Part shown: positions 33,994 to 40,663 of the stretch, in pieces
Layout of the letters: each line of letters opens with the position of its first letter
How positions within the stretch are numbered: the stretch's first letter is position 1
Assembly: GCA_029860075.1 (NCBI GenBank)
Contig: JAOUBX010000034.1
Span: 1-43,320 of the forward strand
DNA from: Deltaproteobacteria bacterium
Lineage (GTDB): Bacteria > Desulfobacterota > JADFVX01
DNA length: 43,320 bases
Direction of reading: 5' to 3'
Position numbers and translations under genes: made by a program
The notes under the pieces: model-generated
Told to the model about the DNA's origin: nothing
Databases searched by the model: none
What the model saw: only the letters and a program-made list of their open reading frames with translations

Positions 33994-34167
33994 GCGGAGA
34001 ATTTCTCTATTAGGCCCCTTGCTTCACTAAAGTCCCCTGAACCGTCTGCTCTATGCGGCGCCGGATTCAGTGGATAACAGGCAGATTGTCTGTCACCTTT
34101 GACCGGCAAAATCAGAAAAAATCAAAATCCTCACCTCAAATTAAATAATACGCTAAGAGAAGTCCCG

Positions 34168-35231
34168 ATGTTTAAGAAGCTCAATGAAGTTGAAAATCGT
34201 TATGAAGAACTTTCTCAGCTTCTTGGCGATCCTGAAATAATTTCCGACCAGCAGGTTTTTCAAAAGTATGCAAGGGAGCATTCGGAGATAGCTTCTGTTG
34301 TCGATACATACAGGAAATACAAGGATGTTGACGGTGAACTGGAAGACAACAGGGAGCTCCTGTCCGATCCGGACCCTGAAATGAGAGAGCTGGCAAAGGA
34401 TGAGATAAAAAGACTCACTCTGGAAAAAGAGCGGCTCGAAAAGGAATTGCAACTCCTCCTCGTGCCGAAAGATCCGAGAGATGAAAAAAACGTTATTATG
34501 GAAGTAAGGGCCGGCACCGGTGGGGAAGAAGCGGCTCTTTTTGCGGCAGATCTTTTCAGGGCCTATTCCCGCTACGCCGAGAGCAAGAGGTGGAAGATCG
34601 AGCTTATTGACGAGAGCCTTGCCGACGCCGGTGGTTTCAAGGAAGTCATTGTGTCTATTTCAGGAAGCAAGGTGTATAGCCGCATGAAATATGAAAGTGG
34701 GGTCCATCGGGTTCAAAGGGTGCCCAAGACGGAAGCCCAGGGCAGGATTCATACTTCAGCCGTTACTGTGGCAATACTGCCTGAGGCTGATGAAGTCGAT
34801 GTTGACATTAACCCCGGTGAACTGAAAATTGATGTCTTCAGGTCATCCGGCCCCGGTGGCAGAGCGTTAATACGACGGATTCGGCGATCAGGATTACGCA
34901 TATTCCTACAGGAATTGTTGTCAGTTGCCAGGATGAAAAATCTCAGCATAAAAACAAGGCCAAGGCCCTGAAGGTTTTAATGTCACGCCTTCTTGCCCTG
35001 AAGGTGGAAGAACATGAAGCCGAGATATCGAAGGACAGGAAAAGTCAGGTAGGAAGTGGTGACAGAAGTGAAAAGATAAGGACCTATAACTTCCCCCAGT
35101 CGAGGGTGACCGATCACCGCATCGGTCTTACCCTTCATAAGCTCGACCAGGTTATGGAGGGGGATTTCGATGAAATACTGGATGCCCTGACGGCGCACTT
35201 CCAGGCGGAAGCCCTCAAAGTGAAGTCATAA
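34168..35231 (+). pseudogene. prfA: Peptide chain release factor 1, frameshifted exactly at the GGQ motif
   Basis: The first frame gives a normal RF1 from [20 protein letters not shown] through [20 protein letters not shown], the PxT codon-recognition region ([14 protein letters not shown]) and [18 protein letters not shown]. Directly after GG, at 34860/34861, one base is missing, so the frame reads R instead of Q and soon becomes meaningless. In the -1 frame the protein continues perfectly as [15 protein letters not shown] and [20 protein letters not shown] to the stop at 35231. Repair gives about 354 residues, the usual RF1 length. PKT and not SPF marks RF1 and not RF2. RF1 is normally essential, so a lost C in GGCCAG through sequence error is the simplest explanation. 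No prmC follows; dut does. Confidence 0.93.
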
Positions 35232-35259
35232 TCTAAATGCTTTCCCCTTTCCCTCACTT

Positions 35260-35709
35260 ATGCAGAAGATCAAAGCAAAAATAAAAAGGATCAGGCCGGA
35301 AAACGATAATCCCCTGCCTGCTTATATGACGCCTCATTCTGCCGGTATGGATCTTTATGCCGATATTGAAGGTGAAATCGTCATTGAGCCCATGAAAAGA
35401 GCGCTTGTCCCGACCGGTATTTCCATTGCCCTTCCCGACGGTTTCGAAGCCCAGATCAGGCCGAGAAGCGGACTGGCAGTAAAGCATGGCATTGCTCTTG
35501 TCAACTCCCCGGGAACGATAGATGCGGACTATCGTGGTGAAGTAAAGGTCATTATGATAAATCTTGGAGAAGCTCCCTTCGTTGTCAGAAGAGGAGAGCG
35601 GATCGCCCAGATGGTTGTTCATGAAGTCTCCCGGGTTAGCTGGATTGAAGTTGATATTCATGATGAGACTGAAAGAGGGGGCGGTGGATTTGGTCATACG
35701 GGGGTTTGA
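35260..35709 (+). CDS. dut: dUTP diphosphatase
   Basis: The 149-residue enzyme has the five conserved dUTPase motifs in order: [46 protein letters not shown] and the C-terminal Gly-rich arm [11 protein letters not shown]. Trimeric dUTPases hydrolyse dUTP to dUMP and diphosphate, keeping uracil out of DNA and feeding dTMP synthesis. It follows prfA by 28 nt and is probably in the same transcript. The ribosome-binding site is not obvious. A riboswitch-controlled unit begins only 13 nt downstream. Confidence 0.97.
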   Translation: MQKIKAKIKRIRPENDNPLPAYMTPHSAGMDLYADIEGEIVIEPMKRALVPTGISIALPDGFEAQIRPRSGLAVKHGIALVNSPGTIDADYRGEVKVIMINLGEAPFVVRRGERIAQMVVHEVSRVSWIEVDIHDETERGGGGFGHTGV

Positions 35710-35721
35710 TTTCTATTGTTC

Positions 35722-35751
35722 TTGACAATTGAGATGTCCTGATGCTAAACT
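35722..35751 (+). promoter_or_regulatory. Promoter of the GEMM-I riboswitch unit
   Basis: A perfect TTGACA and an extended -10 (TGC TAAACT) are separated by 18 nt. The start is expected near 35758, just before the aptamer. Confidence 0.6.
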
Positions 35752-35770
35752 CAACACGCATTTGTCGTTT

Positions 35771-35873
35771 ATACTTGTAAGGTGCCAAACTGCCTGTGAA
35801 GGCGGGACGGAAAGCCACGGGTCTTTTCTCCGATATTTCTGCTTTGTCCGTAAGATAGCCGGGTTGCCAGTAT
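35771..35873 (+). promoter_or_regulatory. GEMM-I (cyclic dinucleotide) riboswitch aptamer
   Basis: The core GEMM-I features are all present. They are P1 (ATACT 35771-35775 with AGTAT 35869-35873), the CCAAAC strand, a hairpin with GUGA (GNRA) tetraloop (CTGCCT/AGGCGG), the signature GGGACGGAAAGCC, a second arm ACGGG/TCCGT, the receptor-like GTAAGATAGCC, and the 3' strand GGGTTGCC. Compared with V. cholerae Vc2 the usual GACGCAAAGCC reads GACGGAAAGCC, and the partner base also looks swapped (C instead of G), a covariation I associate with the cGAMP-type GEMM-Ib group. The base at the selectivity position (20 in Vc2) aligns by hand as G, which favours c-di-GMP, so the ligand is open. It lies directly before the 1441-residue lipoprotein gene. 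Confidence 0.88.
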
Positions 35874-35905
35874 TTATAGTGATATTACTGGGCCCGGTTT
35901 TTTTT
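35859..35905 (+). terminator. Riboswitch-controlled intrinsic terminator
   Basis: CCGGG plus CCAGTA (35859-35872) pair with TACTGG plus CCCGG (35886-35897), followed by eight T. The 5' arm uses the 3' strand of the aptamer, including P1, so aptamer and terminator exclude each other. Ligand binding should therefore favour read-through (an ON switch). Confidence 0.82.
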
Positions 35906-35943
35906 ATTTTAGAATAATTGAATTTTGATTGAGGGGGATTTAG

Positions 35944-38900
35944 ATGAAGATTTTTAAGGATGGTGTTCTGGCAAGATCTTGGAAAAGTCTCTGCACTTTG
36001 CTCCTTATTCTTTCCGTCAGCGCTTGTAGCGGCGGTGGAGGAGGAGGGGGAGGCGGTGGTGGCGGTGGTGATTCTTCAACGACCGTCTCTGGTAAGGTAA
36101 CGCTTTCAGAAACTGTGTCCGAAAAACGGGCCTTTAAGTCAGTTAAGGCGCTTGGTGTGTGCCCTTCGGAATTGCAGGGAGCAGACATTAGTCTTTACAA
36201 TGCAAGCCATCCGGAATGGTATTTTCCTGTTGCCAAAGTTATGAGTGGCCTGGATTGCAGCTACTCTTTTAGTGTTTTGACGAATGCCGCTTTGAATATA
36301 AATCCTGACGGAAGCCTCCCTTACAATGATGGAGACCCTATTCCTGCGGGTCTTTACACGGTAATTGCAAAAAATGATATCTCCATTACAGGTGGAAAGC
36401 AGTATGTGGCCATACAGGCTTTTGTCAGAAAGTTTTCCGGCGTTGTAAATGACAATAACCTGACTGCTTATGATGGTGATGTTGATCCTGAAGTAGATAC
36501 AATGTTCGGGCAGAATCCGAATGGTGATGGCACTTTTGGAGGCGCTGACCTTGCCATTCAGGTGAATCGTAATCTGGGGATTACATTTAATAATGCAATA
36601 GCCAGAAAGACAGTCAATGGTTATATAACCGTTGCTGACGGCTCCGGAAATGTTATGGCCGGTAAATGGACTCTTTCTCCCAACCTTGTTTCTGCTGTTT
36701 TTAAGCCTGAAAGCGATTTTTCTCCGGGGACGCTCTATATTGTTACCGTTGGTACCGGGGTGCAGGATGTATTTGGAAAGCATCTGGCTGCTGTAGTGAC
36801 GGGATCATTTACGGCAGACCTGCTTGATGAGAAATCTCCTAATGCTAATTATTTCGGGCCTACGACTGATACGCCTGTAAGCAAACCTCTCATGATAGAA
36901 GTTGATGAACTCGTTGATTTCAAGACGATGACTGTTTCTTCTGTTCCCGGTATTGGAGACAAACCTACCATTCGATTTATAGGTTTTGATCAGAGTCGCC
37001 ATGAATTAACTAACAAAGGGTTTGTTTATGAGATACTGCCGAGCGCTAAATTGCTGCTTTCACAGGGCTATAAAATTACCCTGGGTGGTGCGCGTGATAT
37101 GGCAGGTAATGTTCTTACTGATGTTACCATTGATATTACGACAGAGGCGACTGCTTCAGCGCCGACAGTGGAAAAAACATGGCCTGTCGATGGCGCTGTC
37201 GATGTAAGTGAGGGGACCGTTATCAAAGCCAGGTTTGACAGCATCATGGACCCTGAAACGATCAATTCGTTGACCTTTACCTTAAAAAATGGCGCCTCTA
37301 ATGTGGGCGGAAGTGTTTACTACAACTATATTACAAGGACGGCCGTCTTTAAACCGACTGCCAACCTGGCTGTTTTTAAGACATATACGGCTACCGTCAA
37401 AGCAGTAGTGGGAGATTTTGGACAGGGAACAGACCAGACCCTGATGGGCCTTGATTACTCATGGTCCTTTTCAACACAGGCTACGGATGTAACTCCGCCA
37501 TCAGTGAAGTTTACTACGCCTGTCAGCGCTGCACTGAAAATTTCAACAAGCACAAGCGTTACGGCTGTTTTTACTGAAAATATCACTGGTGTAAGTGATC
37601 TCTCCTTTACTTTAACAACAGCCAAGGGAGAGACTGTGCTTGCCGGAGTGAGCTATGTCCCACTCACCAATACGGCTATACTGACTCCTTCCACTCCACT
37701 TTCTGCCGGAGTGGTCTATACGGCTGCAATCGACGGTGCCTCAATTGCAGATGATGCCGGAAACCTCATGGAGAAAAACTACTCATGGTCTTTTACAACT
37801 GCTCCGCCTCCTGATTCAGGTCCACCTGCCATATCTTTAACAAGCCCTGCGGCAGGCGCCACAGGAGTTGCTATCGACTCTGTCGTTACCGTCGAATTCT
37901 CGGAGCCGCTTAAGGGGGTCGATTCTTCTTTGTTCTTCCTCTATGGTGGACGTCTTCCGGTGTCAGGTGTTGTGGAATATGATTATGTAACTAAGCGCGC
38001 AACCTTTATTCCTTCAAAAAAACTCAGCTACAACGCTGACTATAAGGCTGTCATTTCCGGAAAGATTGAAGACCTCACAGGAAACACGCTGGGAGCGGAT
38101 TATGCCTGGGCTTTTACAACAATGGCAGAACCTGATCTGACGGCCCCCATGGTTGTATCTGAAAGTCCGGCCGATAAAACGGTAGATGTACCCGTAAATA
38201 CTGATCTTTCCATTACCTTCTCTGAAGATATAGACGAAAGTACTGTTTTTATGAGCTTAAGCAGTGTGAATGGGAGTGTATCAGGCGATGCGATCTATGA
38301 TGCAGTAAACTATATTGCTACCTTTACCCCGGCGTCGTCACTTTCTTATGGCACCATCTACGATGCAGTTCTTGCTTCCCATGTGAAGGATCTGGCAGGC
38401 AATCAAATGTCGGCCGGACATGCATGGCGGTTTAAGACAGATGCCCGTCCATACGTAGTGAAAGTATCTCCCGCCAGGGATGCTACCAATGTCGATACTG
38501 GCGCGGCGATTAAGGCGGTCTTCTCTGAAGCTGTGACCGGTGTCAATGACTCTACATTTACCATTGCCGGTGTTTCCGGTACTGTTACTTATGACGGGCC
38601 CGGTAAAACGGCAACATTTACACCCTCTGCATTTCTGAATGATTCCACCGTTTATACAGCGACAATCAGTTCATCTGTTGCAGATAATTATGGGATCTCT
38701 ATGGCCGGTGATTTCATCTGGAGCTTTGAAACAGCTGCACCGGTTGACTTGACGCCTCCCACTGTTTCCTCGATGACACCGAAAAAGGGTGAAATAAATG
38801 TTGCCACCAACACGAATGTAGTCATCCATTTTTCAGAGGCAATTAATGATGCGACCCTATTCTTCAACCTAAGCAGTACATTCGGTAATGTCTCCGGTGG

Positions 38901-40269
38901 TCTAGGTTACGATACAAGCACCAATACCGCTACATTCTTGCCTGCTCTTGAACTGGATGCTTCAACTACCTATTCTGCGACAATTCGTGCAGGCGTAGCG
39001 GACCTTGCGGACAACGTCATGGTTTCCCCTGTTGTCTGGAGCTTTACAACAAGAGGTCCAACCTGGGGGACAGCCATAAGGCTTGAATCGAATCCCGGAT
39101 CGGCTTATAACCCTCATATTGCCTTTGGTCCAAATGGTAATGCCATAGCTGTATGGCGACAGTATGATGCGAAGACTGCCTACTACGACGTTTATGCCAG
39201 CTATTACACTAAAGGGTCCGGGTGGGGAACGGCAATGCTTATTGAAACTAATGCAGGCAATGCTTATTCGCCAAAAGTTTCCTTTTACAGCAATGGCTAT
39301 GCGAGGGTTGTCTGGCATCAGTATGATCCTGAGAATAAAACCTATGACATCTGGACTAACTTTTGTACGCCTTCCGGTTCGTGGTCGACGGCAGAAACGT
39401 ATGATACGCTGGGGGGGCATGCTTACTCACCTGCTATTGCCAATGATTCCAGTTCTCTTATCGTTTGGTATCAGCATGACGGTTCCTACGACAGTCTCTA
39501 TGGTGGCGCTTGCTGCAGTCAGAAAAGTGTTATTGAGAGCAACAAGGGAAGTGTAAGTGAACCTGTCGTAGCAAAGGATGGCAGTAAAAATGGAATGGTT
39601 GCTTGGCGTCAACAAAATGTATCAACCGGATACTATGATATCTGGGCCAGTTATTATAACGGCAGCTCCTTCGATAAACCAATACTTATTGAAGACATGC
39701 CTGGAAATGCCTATAATCCCGATGTTGCCTTCGATAGCAATGGAAACGCCATGGTTGTTTGGCAACACTATAATACGAAGACCCTCTTCTATGATATCTA
39801 TGCCCGTTACTATAGTAAAGATGGCGGCTGGGGAGCAGTGAAACTGCTGGAGAACAATGCAGGTTCTGCATATGCGCCCAAGGTTGATTTCTACAATTAT
39901 GATGCTGCCAGGATTGTCTGGCATCAATATGATACTACCTATAAAGTTTATGATATCTGGACCAACTATTATTTGAGTTCTGGATCTTATGGCACCGCTT
40001 CGAAACTTGATTCCGGTTCAGGCAGCGCATCCAGCCCGCAAATTGCAAATTCCGGCAACGCAATGACTGTATGGTATCAGCATGATGGTAAGTATAACAG
40101 TATCTATGGTCAGAAATGCTGTACCGGCACTGCCCTGCTGGAAAGGAGAAGCGGCGATGCCTATGAGCCGCAAGTTGCCAGGGATCCTTTTGATAATGGA
40201 CTCGTTATCTGGCGGCAGTATGATGCATCGACCGGTTACTATGACATCTGGGTGAATCATTATAAATAG
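35944..40269 (+). CDS. Giant surface lipoprotein with Ig-like (SbsA/Big_5-type) repeats and an eight-unit beta-propeller-like region
   Basis: The 1441-residue protein has a lipoprotein signal with lipobox LSVSAC, then 13 consecutive glycines and the short module TVSGKVTLS, which is also found in the next lipoprotein. About eight Ig-like domains of roughly 100 residues fill about 195-1035, each with a variant of SPADGATDV...ITFSE...ATFTP...YTATI...DLAGN...WSFTT, the pattern of SbsA_Ig/Big_5 adhesin-type repeats. Residues about 1039-1441 hold eight 44-53-residue units with GNAxxVWxQYD and YYDIW motifs, probably a beta-propeller. Four units are duplicated with a period of exactly 606 nt. It is likely an outer-membrane or surface-exposed binding protein. 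Expression is under the riboswitch. A GAGGGGGA ribosome-binding site precedes ATG. Confidence 0.9.
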   Translation: MKIFKDGVLARSWKSLCTLLLILSVSACSGGGGGGGGGGGGGDSSTTVSGKVTLSETVSEKRAFKSVKALGVCPSELQGADISLYNASHPEWYFPVAKVMSGLDCSYSFSVLTNAALNINPDGSLPYNDGDPIPAGLYTVIAKNDISITGGKQYVAIQAFVRKFSGVVNDNNLTAYDGDVDPEVDTMFGQNPNGDGTFGGADLAIQVNRNLGITFNNAIARKTVNGYITVADGSGNVMAGKWTLSPNLVSAVFKPESDFSPGTLYIVTVGTGVQDVFGKHLAAVVTGSFTADLLDEKSPNANYFGPTTDTPVSKPLMIEVDELVDFKTMTVSSVPGIGDKPTIRFIGFDQSRHELTNKGFVYEILPSAKLLLSQGYKITLGGARDMAGNVLTDVTIDITTEATASAPTVEKTWPVDGAVDVSEGTVIKARFDSIMDPETINSLTFTLKNGASNVGGSVYYNYITRTAVFKPTANLAVFKTYTATVKAVVGDFGQGTDQTLMGLDYSWSFSTQATDVTPPSVKFTTPVSAALKISTSTSVTAVFTENITGVSDLSFTLTTAKGETVLAGVSYVPLTNTAILTPSTPLSAGVVYTAAIDGASIADDAGNLMEKNYSWSFTTAPPPDSGPPAISLTSPAAGATGVAIDSVVTVEFSEPLKGVDSSLFFLYGGRLPVSGVVEYDYVTKRATFIPSKKLSYNADYKAVISGKIEDLTGNTLGADYAWAFTTMAEPDLTAPMVVSESPADKTVDVPVNTDLSITFSEDIDESTVFMSLSSVNGSVSGDAIYDAVNYIATFTPASSLSYGTIYDAVLASHVKDLAGNQMSAGHAWRFKTDARPYVVKVSPARDATNVDTGAAIKAVFSEAVTGVNDSTFTIAGVSGTVTYDGPGKTATFTPSAFLNDSTVYTATISSSVADNYGISMAGDFIWSFETAAPVDLTPPTVSSMTPKKGEINVATNTNVVIHFSEAINDATLFFNLSSTFGNVSGGLGYDTSTNTATFLPALELDASTTYSATIRAGVADLADNVMVSPVVWSFTTRGPTWGTAIRLESNPGSAYNPHIAFGPNGNAIAVWRQYDAKTAYYDVYASYYTKGSGWGTAMLIETNAGNAYSPKVSFYSNGYARVVWHQYDPENKTYDIWTNFCTPSGSWSTAETYDTLGGHAYSPAIANDSSSLIVWYQHDGSYDSLYGGACCSQKSVIESNKGSVSEPVVAKDGSKNGMVAWRQQNVSTGYYDIWASYYNGSSFDKPILIEDMPGNAYNPDVAFDSNGNAMVVWQHYNTKTLFYDIYARYYSKDGGWGAVKLLENNAGSAYAPKVDFYNYDAARIVWHQYDTTYKVYDIWTNYYLSSGSYGTASKLDSGSGSASSPQIANSGNAMTVWYQHDGKYNSIYGQKCCTGTALLERRSGDAYEPQVARDPFDNGLVIWRQYDASTGYYDIWVNHYK
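39058..40266 (+). repeat. Intragenic duplication of a four-unit module, period 606 nt
   Basis: Eight repeat units start at 39103, 39262, 39421, 39553, 39709, 39868, 40027 and 40159. Units 1-4 and 5-8 are offset by exactly 606 nt (202 residues) at all four positions, so no indel has occurred since duplication. Units 3 and 7 each carry a CC pair. Confidence 0.9.
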
Positions 40270-40297
40270 TCTGAGAGTAAATATGTAATTATCAGGT

Positions 40298-40340
40298 GCC
40301 GGAGGGCTGATTATAATAATCGGCTTTCCGGCATTTTTTT
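40298..40340 (+). terminator. Rho-independent terminator of the giant lipoprotein gene
   Basis: GCCGGA...GCTGATTA pairs with TAATCGGC...TCCGGC (40298-40332) with a short internal loop, followed by a run of seven T. Confidence 0.85.
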
Positions 40341-40464
40341 GATACTAAGCAAGAGAAGCCATCGTTTTTATTGATATTTAAATTGTTTGGCTAAATAGAG
40401 GTTGAGAACTAAACAATATTATCATCCGGCTTGCTTTTTGCTTTAAAATAAATTTCATGATTTC

Positions 40465-40492
40465 TTGACCTTTATATTTCACATGATATCAT
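40465..40492 (+). promoter_or_regulatory. Promoter of the second lipoprotein gene
   Basis: TTGACC and TATCAT are separated by 16 nt. The start is expected near 40499, which gives an unusually long leader of about 165 nt. Confidence 0.6.
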
Positions 40493-40518
40493 TAATAAAA
40501 ACAAGCTAACTTCCTCCA

Positions 40519-40540
40519 TTTTAAAACCATTGTTTTAAAA
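40519..40540 (+). repeat. AT-rich hairpin in the leader of the second lipoprotein gene
   Basis: A perfect 9-bp stem TTTTAAAAC/GTTTTAAAA with a CATT loop is flanked by CCTC and GAGG, which may extend it. It lies shortly after the predicted transcription start. No T-run follows, so it is not a typical terminator. Confidence 0.5.
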
Positions 40541-40570
40541 ATAGAGGTGGCTGCTTTTAAATTTTTGTTT

Positions 40571-40630
40571 CGCCATATGGCTGGTTTGCTGGATTTTTTA
40601 CGTCATATGGCAGGGTTTTGGGATTTTCAT
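40571..40630 (+). repeat. 30-nt tandem direct repeat in the leader of the second lipoprotein gene
   Basis: Two adjacent copies begin CGCCATATGGCTGG and CGTCATATGGCAGG and share most later positions, with a period of 30 nt. Each contains a CATATGG core. They could be two protein-binding sites or a structured leader element. Confidence 0.6.
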
Positions 40631-40663
40631 GTCAAACCATTAAGTATTGCAGGAGGGACGGTT

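Noticed and set aside
34168..35231. Programmed frameshifting in the release factor gene
   Set aside because: Programmed frameshifting belongs to RF2 near codon 26 with a CUU-UGA site. This gene is RF1, the break is at GGQ, and no slippery heptamer or stimulatory structure is visible.
35761..35880. Reading the GEMM element definitely as a cGAMP riboswitch
   Set aside because: Some bases match the cGAMP-type subgroup, but the selectivity base aligns as G, and a hand alignment with a possible one-base gap cannot settle it.
36139..36783. 214-codon minus-strand frame in the giant lipoprotein gene
   Set aside because: Shadow of the repetitive plus-strand coding sequence.
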